Shown piece after piece: positions 34,440 through 46,452 of a DNA stretch of 64,000 nucleotides. The stretch's first letter is position 1, and the number at the start of each line of letters is the position of its first letter. The position numbers and the translations under genes are program-made. This DNA is from Rhizophagus irregularis (Eukaryota; Glomeromycota; Glomeromycetes; Glomerales; Glomeraceae), in NCBI RefSeq assembly GCF_026210795.1, contig NC_089450.1, positions 310,001 through 374,000 on the forward strand, in the 5' to 3' direction. The notes under the pieces are model-generated. The model had not been told where the DNA came from. It ran no database searches and saw only the letters and a list, made by a program, of their open reading frames with translations.

Positions 34440-37400
34440 ATGAGCAGAAAAAGGTCAGTCTCTAGTATACTTGACTATCTTGATGATGAAGAATCACCTT
34501 CAAATCAGCCATCTTCTACTCGTAGAAATAGATCAATTTCTGGTATAATAAACGAAGAAATAGTATCTTCTGCTAGACCAACAAGTAATAAAAGAAAACT
34601 AGTAGTTTGTAATTGTCCTGATTGTGATGGCAACTTGGTGGATTCTCGCACAAAAGAAATTCACGATTCTAGACATCAAGAATACCAAGATTTGCAAGGT
34701 ACAATTTCGTCTCAAGTTCGTCAACTTGAAATAGGTGAAACATCAATACCCGCTTCAGCTGGACGAATGATTGACGAATCTATTAGACAAGAATCGGAAA
34801 AATCAGATAACAGTAATCAAGATGATGTTGATGATGAACATCAAGATGTCGAATTTAACTTCTTACCTCGACAACGTGCAAGAAAGTATACAAATCGTCC
34901 GGAAATTTCAGAAGATCCAGAAGATTCATCATCATCCGAATATATTACAGAGGAAGATATCTACAGTGATATATTGTCTATAGGCAGTGAATCAGATAAT
35001 GATCCAATTTCTGGAATTTCTGAAATTTTTGAAGACTATTCACCACCTAGTTATGAACCATTTCAAAACTCACCATATTTAGAATCGAATTATGATTGAT
35101 TTTTATGGATTTTACTTTGGATAATGAACTTTCGAACAAGATTCAATATCGCAGAGACAGCTACTGAGACTCTAATAAAATTTATGAAATTGGCCCTGTG
35201 CGAGTTCAGTAGTGACGATTTTAATGATTTCCCAGATTCGCTTTACTTAACAAGAAAGAAGCTTGGATTAAATGACCAATTTCATAGTTTTGTACCTTGT
35301 CCGAAATGTCACAAATTGTATAAAAAAGAGGAAGTGGTAGATTTCAAACAAGAGGACAATCCTGCTATAATGAAATGTCAACACATAGAATTTCCCAATT
35401 CTTCAGTTCGCAGATCATGTCTTTGCAATACGGCATTGTCTGAAAAAATTAGCGCATCAACAAATCGAACAATAATACGACCTAATTTAATGTATCCGTT
35501 TGCTGGAATCAATCAACAACTTGCCACTATGTTTTGTCGGCCTGGGTTTGAAAATTCTCTCCGACATTGGGCTAATCGGTCGAATTTTGATAATATTTTG
35601 ACCGATATATATGATGGGCAAGTGTGGAAGAATTTTAAAGAATCGGACAATGAAGATTCGCCAAATTTTTTCAGAAGCGAAGTAGCCGATTCTCATCTTG
35701 GCTTGATGCTGAATCTTGATTGGTTTCAGCCATATGATAGTACCATTTATAGTATCAGTGTCATATACGCCGCTATATGCAATTTGCCACGCGATATCCG
35801 ATTTAGACGTGAAAATTTATTGACTCTCGGCATTTTACCTGGGCCAAAGGAGGTCAGCCTACATAAAGTGAACCACTATTTAGCACCAATAGTTAACGAA
35901 TTGGAAACACTCTGGGCTGGGTTAACACTAAATCGTACTTATGAATGCGAAAATGGAAAGAGAGTTTGTGGCGCTTTAATCTTAGTATCATGTGACATTC
36001 CCGCCGCAAGAAAAATTTGCGGTCATATTTCTGCCTTAGTTTCATGTCACAGGTGTGAGAAAAAAGCAAATTATGAAAATGGGCAGCATAATTTTGCTGG
36101 AATGGATGATATAGGGTATTCTGCTCGAGATTCGAATGAGCACCGGCAAAACGCATTAGGTTGGCGAAGATGCAACTCAGACGCTGCTAGAAAGCGCTTC
36201 GTCAAAGAAACTGGCGTTAGATGGTCCGAATTGTTGCGTCTATCATATTTTGACCCTATTAGATTTATTACAGTCGATCCAATGCATTGCTTATTTCTGG
36301 GCATTGCGAAGTGGATAGTAAAACGAATTTGGATCGATGGGGGTATTTTGACACCAAATTCTTTGAACAAAATTCAGAAAAAGATGGACGAGTTTCAGAT
36401 ACCATCCGATTTAGGTCGAATTCCAGGAAAAATTCATAGTGGAGAGGGATTCACCAATTTTACGGCCGATCAGTGGCGAATATTCTTTACAATTTATTCA
36501 ACTGTATCACTTTGGGAACACCTTTCAGACGTAGATAGAAGAATCCTGAATCATTTTGTCAGGGTTTGTTCGATTTTGGTAAATCGGATTCTAGAATCTA
36601 ATTTGGTGAATGAAGCCCATAGAAGTCTTATCGAAATAGTCAAGCTCATTGAGAATCACCACGGCAGAGATAAGATCACACCGAATCTTCATCTTTCTCT
36701 GCATTTGCGTGATTGCTCATCTGATTATGGACCATTATATGCGTTCTGGTGTTTCTCTTTTGAACGTATGAACGGTATTTTAGGTAAATATCCGTTAACG
36801 ATTTTTTAACGATTTTAACGATTTCAATATTAGCTTATAATTTATTGATTTCGCACTTTTAGGTTCGTTACCAAACAGCAACAGGAAAATTGAGTCTGAA
36901 CTTATGCGTCGATTAATGTTTGATAAACAAATCGAAAATATCATAAGTTCAGGTATCGAAGTAAAAGGTCTTGAATTGCTAAACAGTCAGCGTACTATCA
37001 GGTCCCTTTCAGTTACTGATGAATTTTCGTCAGATGAGATGCATCGATTTTGGCTGAATTCACAAAATATTAAAGATTCACAGATTTCTGGCAAAGAAGG
37101 CTTCCCAGGTGAATTTCTTAAGCCGGTATCTCATAATATACTACTTTCAAGTGAAATGTTAAATTTAATGGTCGAATATTACAATGCGACTTACGAATCA
37201 TTTGGATTTCGGAGGCCTCTTGTAGAAGGTTTAGATAACGATATAATAATTAGGGTCAAAATTAACCAATTCGGAAGGTGTCGGATTGGTTCAGAAGTCT
37301 TTGGATCGTCATTATCGTTAAGACATGTAAAAAGTTCGTACGTCTTAGCGAAATTTATTACGGATGATGAAGATGTCGACACCTACCCAGGTCAAATTCA

Positions 37401-37695
37401 GTATTATTTTACTCACGTAGTAGACTTTCCGGATGGTCCTGTCGAACATTTTCTAGCATACGTTCATTGGTATAAACACGCAAATTCAACCAATATTCGA
37501 TACTATTTCAGCAGTGATGAAATTTGTAATGTTGAGTTGTGGAATACCGAATTTTATCCAATAAGTCGTGATTGTATAATACCTGTGCATCATATTTTAG
37601 GTAGATTTGTACCAGTAAGTTACCAAATCTCAAACCAGCAAAATGCAAGAGAGTATTTAGCCGTAAATCCAATTAGTAGAAAATACCAATTATAA
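34440..37695 (+). CDS. TNP2-type DDE transposase of CACTA B, one in-frame stop
   Basis: One frame runs from ATG 34,440 to 36,783, then an intron (36,784-36,862; GTAAAT...TTTTAG), then 36,863-37,695, 1,059 codons in all. It shows an N-terminal C-N-C-P-D-C pair, an acidic region, a second cysteine pair (C-P-K-C-H-K-L-Y), and L-G-L-M-L-N-L-D-W-F-Q-P with the first catalytic Asp. D-I-P-A-A-R-K-I-C-G-H and S-C-H-R-C-E-K-K-A follow, then D-P-M-H-C-L-F-L-G-I-A-K-W, S-F-E-R-M-N-G-I-L and a C-terminal domain with G-R-C-R-I-G-S-E-V-F-G. These are hallmarks of the Tnp2 family that moves CACTA elements. The only lesion is TGA at 35,097-35,099 (codon 220), just before F-L-W-I-L-L-W-I-M-N. An alternative start at M (35,124) would leave 561 residues upstream of the intron. 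Confidence 0.9.
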
Positions 37696-37779
37696 ACTTA
37701 TAAGTTTTAGACATAAATTTATAATAAATTGAGTAATTGACTATAAATTTGGTGTTGATTTTTCCGAATTTCTGAATTT

Positions 37780-38400
37780 TAATGACAAATCATGTTTTTC
37801 AAAAGTTAATTTTGATGACTTTTTTTGTATCAATCAGCCGTCAATCAAATATAATGATTTTTTGCCGAATTTTTATCGAATTTTTATTGAATTTTTATTG
37901 AATTATCAATTTTCCATAAATCGGAAGTACATATTTGAATATTGGGTAAATTTTAGGTTGATTTGTCATTTTGTCTGATTTTTTTTTTGATTTCAACCAG
38001 CATCAATCAGCCGTCAATCAAATATAATGATTTTTTGCCGAATTTTTATTGAATTTTTATTGAATTTTTATTGAATTGTCAATTTTCCATAAATTGGAAG
38101 TACATATTTGAATATTGGGCAAATTTTAGGTTGATTTGCCATTTGTCTGATTTTTTTTTGATTTCAACCAGCATCAATCAGCCGTCAATCAAATATAATG
38201 ATTTTTTTCTGGATTTTTATTGAATTTTTATTGAATTTTTATTGAATTGTCAATTTTCCATAAATTGGAAGTACATATTTGAATATTGGGCAAATTTTAG
38301 GTTGATTTGCCATTTGTCTGATTTTTTTTTTGATTTCAACTAGCATCAATCAGCCGTCAATCAAATATAATGATTTTTTTCTGGATTTTCATTAAATTGT
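37780..38400. repeat. Right subterminal array of CACTA B, four units of about 172 bp
   Basis: CAATCAGCCGTCAATCAAAT recurs near 37,831, 38,004, 38,174 and 38,346, each followed by runs of TTTTTATTGAA and a GGTTGATTTG block. Together with the left array it gives the element large, non-identical subterminal repeats. Confidence 0.8.
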
Positions 38401-38506
38401 CCGATTGGCATCAATCAGATGTGCCGATTTGTAATGTCAGTCGATTTTGGTCTGATTTTTAGCTGATTTTCCATATGTCCGATTTTTTTGATTTCGACCA
38501 GTGCCA

Positions 38507-40260
38507 GGTACCCGATTTCAAAAATTATACGGATATCTGGGTAACCATTTATAATACGGTTCTAATCTCTAGCTTGAACTGCAGCTTTTACTTATCTGTT
38601 AACCCCAACTTCGCAACTGTTCAACCATGATAATGGATCTGAGATCTAGAATTTGTAGTGACTTATTTTTTTTCTTTTTTGTTTATATTTTAATTTCCAT
38701 TGTTTGTAGTAGTGTTTTATGGTGCTATGTTCTTTGTTTTATTTTTCATTTGTAATTTGATTTATAGTTTTTCTTTTGTGTTTGTTTTTATCTCTTTTGA
38801 ATTTCATCTTTACTCAATTAGATTTTATCTATGAGTATTTTATCTTTTTTTTAATAGTTATTCTTTATAGTTTAACTTTATGTCTACTCCCCTTACAAAT
38901 TTTTATGTAAGAATTAATGGCACGTTTAGATTTACTGGTTGTCCAATCCTGTTTGACGTTCTTTATGAAGGTTAAGTGGAAAGTAAGTTTTACGTACAGT
39001 AGCATTTACTTGGTTTGAAATATAGCTTTAGAAATGATGCTTTGGGTTGTTTAGTTTATAGTCTTTAGTTTTACTTTAGTTTATTCTCTGAATAGTCTGT
39101 AGTGATACTGTTATGTTGCTCTTACTTTTGTGTCGTGCTGTTTTAATGTTTGTTTGTTTAATATTGAAATTCACTTAAATAAAATTTGCGGCTATTATGC
39201 CACGTTTGCCTAGTTTTTAACCAGTATACATTAACAATTACTACTCTCTTTTTAGAAATATTTGTTAATAAATTTTATAGAATTATTTGGCAACCACGTT
39301 GCAACTTAATAATAGAATGGAAATACATAAAAGGAATCAGAAGCAAAATTTAAGAAAGAAGATACCAGTACATCAACGTATTGCATATAAACGAATTCTA
39401 ACTCAACAAATAGAAGGTAATACATATGATCTAGAGAGAAGAAAAATTCTTAAACATAATGAACAATGGTTCAATTGCTCTTGGGAAAACAAGACAATAT
39501 ATAGATCAGTTTATCAGAAAAGGAAATAGGGTGATTTGGAAGGTATATAATAATATCAAGATGTACAAATACAAATATAATTTTTCTTTTTGTTTAGAGG
39601 GTAGTGAAAGCACATACTGAAGCCATATGAAATAATAATCCTATATAATCTGATAGCTACTATAGAAGGATATAGGTGAATTTTATATTGGTGATGGTAG
39701 GGCACAGGAGCAATCTATAAGATGGGGAACTGGTTCAGAGTTTTAATAGATTAGTTATACATAACAGATACTTCTGTACTTTCACATAACTAATAAACTC
39801 ATGAATTGCACTACCTTGCAAAAAAAAAAATTTAAATAAAAATTGGTTTTGTTTTAAGTAAATTACATGCATTTTTGTAATTTGAACCATTATTAGCTAG
39901 CATTTTTTACTATATACCAAAATTGTGATAACTTGAAGAATAAAATTCCCATCATTTTACCATAAATGTTTCTTTACTGCAGATTTTTTGATATTTATTT
40001 TTTGGCATTATTCTTAACAATATTTGAGTATTTTAAATTAAATCTAATCCACCAATGTTTCATAAATTTAATTTAATTTTCTGTTATATTTTTACTTTGA
40101 AGTAAATAATTATTGCTAATTTTTTAAAAGATAATGTAAGTGTTTATAACTTCAAAAAATATAATGTAAGTTGCGTTTATTTTGAGCGTATAACATGCAT
40201 TTTTATCACGTGAATAATTTTCCAGTTTTTTTTGTAACACACTGTATATGTAACTGATAT
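38507..40260. other. No recognised gene; T-rich flank of CACTA B
   Basis: T-rich sequence with no convincing exon structure. An 80-codon basic frame at 39,287-39,529 has no motif I recognise. The last hundred bases before 40,246 (GTAACACACTGT) look like a Tc1-type terminus in reverse, but I found no left partner. Confidence 0.4.
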
Positions 40261-40264
40261 GTAA

Positions 40265-40431
40265 GGGCAATGACAGATATTACCTAATATCAGCTTATTA
40301 TAAGAGCTTACCCCCCCTCCCCCAGGTAAGATATATTATATATGTAATTTCCTTATATAGTATATATGTAACCTAAGATTTTCAATTACTCCCCCTCCCC
40401 CTAGAATATTAGGTAATATCTGTCACTGCCC
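40265..40431. mobile_element. PIF/Harbinger-type MITE, 167 bp, TAA target duplication
   Basis: A terminal inverted repeat of 26 bp with one mismatch (GGGCAATGACAGATATTACC and inverse of GGTAATATCTGTCACTGCCC). It is flanked by TAA at 40,262-40,264 and 40,432-40,434. TTA/TAA duplications and G-rich tips are typical of Harbinger/Tourist elements (family knowledge). The interior has C-rich CCCCCCCTCCCCC-type tracts. No coding capacity. Confidence 0.85.
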
Positions 40432-40821
40432 TAACCAAGCATATGAAATCCTGACAATCGATTAATAGAGAAAATTGGTTTGAAAAAAGAACAATATTAG
40501 TAATTGTATTTTTTCATGATTTTATGTGCTAAACAGTAAATACCCCTTTCGGAAGGAAGATGAAAAACAAACAAAAGTGTAAAAAATTATATGTGCACAT
40601 GTGCACATAGAGCATTTTTTTTGTGCACAATCAAAAAATTTGTCACATGTTTATTAATATTTTTTTAAGAAATTTAAAATTTAAAAATTGTGCACATAAT
40701 GTGCACATGAATTTTATACACTGTCGATTTGTTTACTTATGACTTTTACGGCTTTTAATACTCAAATCGTGTTACATGGAGCAGTTTTGCTATTTTTAAA
40801 AGTTTTTAATGAACAAAATAC

Positions 40822-40840
40822 CCAATAAGAGCCTATATAA
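40822..40840 (+). promoter_or_regulatory. CCAAT and TATATAA promoter-like block, copy 4
   Basis: CCAAT at 40,822-40,826 and TATATAA at 40,834-40,840, upstream of the ATG at 40,924 as in the other copies. Confidence 0.5.
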
Positions 40841-40923
40841 CTCCCGACTGTGTCAGACCACATGTGACGCATCAAATATGTATGACAAGATCATGACTGA
40901 TATATTGATATATTTAAATAACA

Positions 40924-42151
40924 ATGGATTTTTTTTTAAATAAAAAAAACTCTTGTTCCTTCAGATGTTTCTTTAAATTCTCTAATAAATCAGCTTCTAA
41001 TATAATCCTCTCAAAAATAATCCTCTCAAAAATAATTCTCTTAAATATAATCCACTCGAATATAATCCTAATTCTTTCGAATTTACTACTGAAATTGGTC
41101 TTCCAAGTAAAAAAAGTCCTCTCGAATTTAATCCTCTCGAATACAACCTAATGAACGCAAATAGAGGCAAAAGCAGAGCCCAAGGTTTGTAGAGTATGTA
41201 TTAGTTTATCAATCTGATCAAGTCTACTAACGACCAGTATTATTATTTTAGAAACCGCTGGAAATACAGAAGATGAGATTACAGAAATCGGAGCGCAAAA
41301 GAATGGTTTGTCTTAGCAAACATTAGTTTATCCGTCCTAACCAAGTTTACTAACGACCAGCACCTTATTTCAGTTATTAATATTGATGAAGAAGAAATTG
41401 TTCCGAAGTTGAGTCCAGCCCAAGGTTTGTAGAGTATATATTAGTTTTTCAATCTGATCAAGTCTACTAACGACCAGTATTATTATTTTAAAAACCACAG
41501 GAGGTACAAAAGATGGTTTGTCTTAGCAAACATTAGTTTATCCAGTCTAATCAAGTTTACTAACGACAGCACTCTTATTTCAGTTATTAATGATAAAGAT
41601 GATCTGAAATTGAGTCCAGAACAAGGATTATTATACAATAGTTTAGATGACGCAGGAAGAGTTGCATTATTGGATATACTTAAGAAAGGAAGGGAAGAAG
41701 CAAAGAAAGAAAGAAACGAAGGAAAGGAAGAAGGCAGGGAAGCAGGAAGGGAAGAAGGAATGAGGGTAGAGCGTAGAAGAGGAGTATGTTTATTTTCTAT
41801 TTTATTATGACTTTACTATGCTTTACTAAATTATAATAGTTTTTTCAACGTTTTTTTTCATCTTTAAAATAGAGATTTTACGTAAACTTAGTTATTGGTT
41901 TTTTAACCATAGTTGCTGCTGCACTGATCCAAGACGAAACTATAATTAAATATGAAACTTTATTATTAAATACACTTGTTCATGAAGTTCAACTTTTTTG
42001 GGCAGGAGTGGAAGCCATAAGAGAGAGTTCTAATAAGAACTTAAAATATTATATTTGTACACTCCTGCACTTATTATCCGGAATATTCGTTGTTACTATT
42101 CCTTCAACTACCTCTAATCTTTTAAGAGATTTTTTTTGTAGCCGCAGGTGA
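40924..42151 (+). CDS. Unrecognised pentapeptide/coiled-coil/two-TM protein, copy 4
   Basis: Same exon structure as copy 2 and the same start M-D-F-F-L-N-K-K. The coiled-coil exon carries an extra Gly/Arg/Glu/Ala-Lys segment compared with copies 2 and 3 and ends at 41,783; the last exon starts at 41,873. One T is missing near the end, so the frame runs past the family stop through C-S-R-R to the TGA at 42,149-42,151. Exon 1 has the same one-base loss as copy 2, and the small exon's acceptor is likewise mutated to TAA. Function unknown. Confidence 0.45.
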
Positions 42152-45100
42152 TCAAATAAACTTCTCAGACGCCCCAAAAAAAATTCTGCGTAAATCATGT
42201 GACCATCACATATCACATGATTGTGATTAAAGAGTTACGTAATTTACATAAATAATAATTTATTAAACTTTTATTAAAGTTTCGCTTTTCCACTTTCAAT
42301 ATGAATATTGTAACTACTAGTAATTTACAAAGATGTAAAAATGTCGAAAAAATTTACCTCTAGAATTTGCAATGCTTTCTTTTATTATGTAATAAATTGA
42401 TTACCAATTGAATTCTTTTTATCGATCGTATTAAAAGTGACTTGGATTTAATTGTGTTGCGTTGAAGGTAGAACTTAGGATTAGGTTAGGGTTAGTTGCA
42501 TAGGGAGTTTTAAAATTTGCAAGCAATCATATTGTAAATATCACGTGTTATATCAATCATGTGATTGCGATGATGATGCGCAATTAGTAATATAGATTAG
42601 CATGTAAATTTGTTAGAAAAAGTGTAAAGAATTAACTTAATTTCTTATTTGCGTCATCATTATAAATTATTTCGTCATTAAATTTTATAATATTTATTAT
42701 TTTAATTAGGCTCTTTACAAATACCTGATATCTTTTTGTTTGCTTCATTGCAGAAACTTGAAATTTTTTAAGGTATCATTAAGCTACTTTAACTATGAAT
42801 CTTAAAAAGTAACGTGACGGTCAAATTTTTTTAGTATATCTTCCCAATTTATGAAATGACATTTGGATGATATGTAACGTTAATTTAATTAATTATACTG
42901 GGCAGATATTTTTACAATATTGTATATGGTGTTTTATATACAATTATTTTTACAATTAGAAAAAAATAATTCTTTTTGCAATTATTTATTAATATAATTC
43001 AGCTTTTAATTACAAATACATATTTATTGCATAAAAAAATTTTTTTAGACAAATGTAAAGAGTTGATACTGTGGTTCCAAATTAATATTTATTAATTACA
43101 TTGAATCATTCCATATTTATTCTTCCAAATTTTCTCACCAAAATTTTACGTCTTTAAATAAATATATATAATTTGTTTTTTTTAAAATGGTCTGAAGTTC
43201 AGTATAACTGTACATTGCATTATAGTTGTGTAATAATCTTTCGTGAATAAAAAATAAAGAAAAATAAAAGAATGCCATACCGCACCGCTTAAGATAGTCA
43301 TGTCCGGGTATAATACGGTTTAAAAATCGTATAATACCGAGGTACATCACTCACGGCGGGCATCCATCTTCCATTCTGACAGTATTAGAAGGATTTAATA
43401 TATGAAAATTTTAAATTTGATTTATAATAACCATTAAAATATGCTGATTTTATGAGATTAAATAAATCTACATATTACAAATTTGATATATTATTAAGTC
43501 GAGTATTTTTTGGAACCGGGAATATCAAAAGTAAATATTTCAGAATGGTTCGTTTGAGAAGAGGAAGCCATTGAAGGGAAAGTAGGTATAACGATAATTT
43601 TGACCCCAGGAATTTCCAATGTAAAAATTTCAGAGGGGTTAATTTGAGAATAATTAGTCATATTGAGTGAGTTAAATAGTGAAGAATTGTTTTGAAAAAA
43701 TTGCGTTGCATTCTGATGTTTGTTATTATATCTATTATTTATGAATTAAATATATTAGTTGCGATGAGATATCGGAAAAATGAAGAAATAGTCACCTGAC
43801 TTAACTGGATCTTACAAAAATCGAAATAAACAATCTCTTATAGGTTCGATGTTTCGGTAATTGGGTTATATAGAATGTGAGAGAGGATATGTTTTTCAGA
43901 AATTATAGAAAAGCGAAGTATCTAAAAGGAACTCGAGTATCTGTTATATATGACTCGTCTCTTTAACGAACGTCCATTACTAAAGGTTGAAATTCATTGA
44001 AACATAATTAATTTTACTGAATTATTTGATTTATTATAAACACTGTGTATAAAATAATTAATTTTTAACGAAAAGAATTCGCTGATCATCAAAGTCACTA
44101 CGCCATAAAAAATTAAAAATTGATTCTGATAAAAAAAATTGAAGATATGACCATTGCTTTTCAAAAAAAAAAATATTTTTTTTTCTTTCATAAAATGAAA
44201 ATATTAAAAAGAAAAATAGTTTTTCTTTTGAGAAATAATTTGGTTTTGTATTGATTATTTATTTTCTTTGATAAGATTGATAATGAGAGACCCATACTTC
44301 ATTTGGGTTGATTTGATATCTTTAATTTTTTTTTATCTATATAAAAAGATCATGTCAAATGATCAATTCTGAAACGCCAATATTCCTGAAATGTAAACAT
44401 TCTCATTATTTTTATATTAATAAAATTGTCATTTAGAACCTGCCAGAATCATCAAATGATGAGATTGATGAGATTTTTTGATAGTTTGCTTTTTTGTTTA
44501 TGTTGAAAAAAAAAAATTTAGTCATTTTTTTTAGTAAAATCAAAAAAAAAAATTTCTTGGCATGTTTCACACGACTTAAAAATTTAAAATTCTTTACAAT
44601 AACGACACAAAAATAGTTACCTTGATCCCTATTAATTGTTCCTTTTACAGAATTTAATTACCCAAATAAGTTGCATTCAATGCGACTTCAATGGTCATTT
44701 GTTATTCTTGTGTTCGATTTGGAATTCTATTTAGAAGCCTAGAATAAACTAATGGAACCTCTTTACCATACTTCGTTTAAAAACGAAAAAGGAAATCAGA
44801 ATTTAATTTACACGTGACTTCCTGGCCGGAATTATACATTAATGCATTATGATTAACGCGACGGTGATGATGATCGCATCATGGGTTCATATAATTTTTC
44901 TTTATTATATAAGTCCAATATACATGTATTTAATATTATTTTTATTTTATGCGCGCAAAAAATATATTTTAATTGATACATCCCCATTTTTCTTTCTTTC
45001 ATTCCGCATATAAATAAATTACTAATTTTAGACTAGACAAACTTTTTTTCATAGATTCTTACACATGTGAAAAAATGTGAGAGTAAAAATATTTTGATCA

Positions 45101-45180
45101 TTTATCAATTTTAATGAGTCCATTTAAAGTATAATTAACAAAGTGTTTTTTTTTTTTATAGATATTTCATCGATAAGACT
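42152..45180. repeat. Non-coding body of long repeat, copy 4
   Basis: Counterpart of 8,069-11,280. Contains the telomere-like tract at 42,475-42,495. No conserved open frame. Confidence 0.6.
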
Positions 45181-45184
45181 TGTT

Positions 45185-45544
45185 TCATTTTATTATAAAT
45201 AGACAAAGAATAATCTTTCGACCCAAGGGCTCTTCTCGGTATTGGTTCACAAAACTTTCAAATATTTTCATATTTAATCGCGGAGGGACCTCAGGTGTAA
45301 TAGATACATCATAATGTATAATATTATTTGTTGGCATTGTAATTACTTCAAATAAGTTTGTTCGAACTTTAATCGGTCTTCCTTCACGGCCAACGCTTGG
45401 TCTTCTCACAAACGGTGTAATTTCCATGATTGATGAAGAAAAAAAAAAATTTTTATGAGATTTGGAAAGAAAAATCAATTTTTCTAATTCCTTAACACTT
45501 GGACTAAAAACTTGAAGGCGGAACTTGTTGAACCTTGGGAACAA
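45185..45544 (-). pseudogene. Argonaute N-terminal domain fragment inside the long repeat
   Basis: From the in-frame ATG at 45,427 the minus strand reads M-E-I-T-P-F-V-R-R-P, G-R-E-G-R-P-I-K-V-R-T-N-L-F, H-Y-D-V-S-I-T-P-E-V-P-P and I-F-E-S-F-V-N-Q-Y. This is the conserved N domain entry of Argonaute proteins, small-RNA-guided silencing factors. The fragment stops near 45,212, well before the linker and PAZ domains, and no PAZ, MID or PIWI sequence occurs nearby. The frame upstream of the ATG (to 45,544) is not Argonaute-like. It therefore looks like a captured first exon. The partner in copy 2 is frame-broken. Confidence 0.7.
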
Positions 45545-46452
45545 TAATTCGAAATAACTGGTAAACTACCGCTCGATTAACTCCCGGATATTCGACAAGC
45601 TGCCAAAACCAATGACAACTACGGCTGGACCCGGGTTACGGATTATGGAAAGACTCCCTACATCACAAATTCACAGTATATTAAGAAACAATTATAATTT
45701 ATGAGGGCTTGTAAAAAAAATTCATGAGGGCTTTTAAAAAACAATAAAGCTTTTTAATCCACTCTCAAATCTTTTATTTTAAGAAAGCGAAACTTAATAA
45801 AGATTTTTTAATATATGAATGATTTATTATTTATAAAAAATAATATATACAATGTATTACTTTGTTCTTTGCTTTAAACTTTGATGTAATCTACAATAGT
45901 CGACTTGAACCGTTCAACAGCGAGCTTTTCTGACCCTGCTTTATTGAGTGAGTACTGAGTAGTATATTGGGCAATGTAAAATAAAAAAAAAATTGTTGTT
46001 TCGTTTTATATTCCAATATTTACGTAACATATACATCGTGGTACTTGATGGTATAAGAACGATACATTTGCTCTCAAATATCGGTAGAAACTTTAAAAGA
46101 TTTGTACACGACAGAACCCTATAAATTTACCTTATTAATCTAACAGAAAAAATTCTAATAACGAAACAAAAATCAAAATTTCAATCCAGAACTTACCTTA
46201 CTACATGACTATTTCGTTCCCTTTTTATTGATATAAGGTAAGTTGTGTTGTTTGACAAAACCAAAATCGATGTCTATAAAAATTTTAAACCAATTAAAAG
46301 CAAATCTCATGATCTCAGAGTTATCACTCATTTCTTCTTTCAATTGGTCGAGATTTATGAATGGAATTGGATTTGCGTGTATAATTTTTTTGATAAAGTA
46401 GTTTATAGAGATAGGAAAATAAGTGATATCAATATCGAATTTTTTGAATGTT

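Larger units (their letters stand above)
29105..38503. mobile_element. CACTA (EnSpm-like) element B, 9.4 kb, complete with CCA target duplication
   Basis: It starts CACTGGTCGAAAT (29,105) and ends with the exact inverse ATTTCGACCAGTG (38,503), giving a 13-bp terminal inverted repeat of the CACTA type. CCA occurs directly on both sides (29,102-29,104 and 38,504-38,506), the 3-bp duplication expected of this superfamily. Inside are subterminal repeats on both sides rich in CCGATTT-like words, a minus-strand charged repetitive gene (tnpA-like) and a plus-strand TNP2 transposase. The two genes diverge from a tandem array. This two-gene layout matches plant En/Spm (tnpA plus tnpD; family knowledge). 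Confidence 0.9.
40497..46452. repeat. Long repeat, copy 4 (about 6 kb)
   Basis: Collinear with copy 2 (6,457-12,575) with many small indels, carrying the same gene, telomere-like tract and Argonaute fragment in the same order and orientation. The left edge differs from copy 3's by flanking sequence near TTAATAGAGAAAATTG. The right edge is near 46,452. No terminal inverted repeats or target duplications were identified, so the mode of spread is unknown. Confidence 0.8.

Noticed and set aside
39287-39529. 80-codon basic ORF as a Tc1-type transposase piece
   Set aside because: No helix-turn-helix or DDE motif and no paired termini; left as unassigned.
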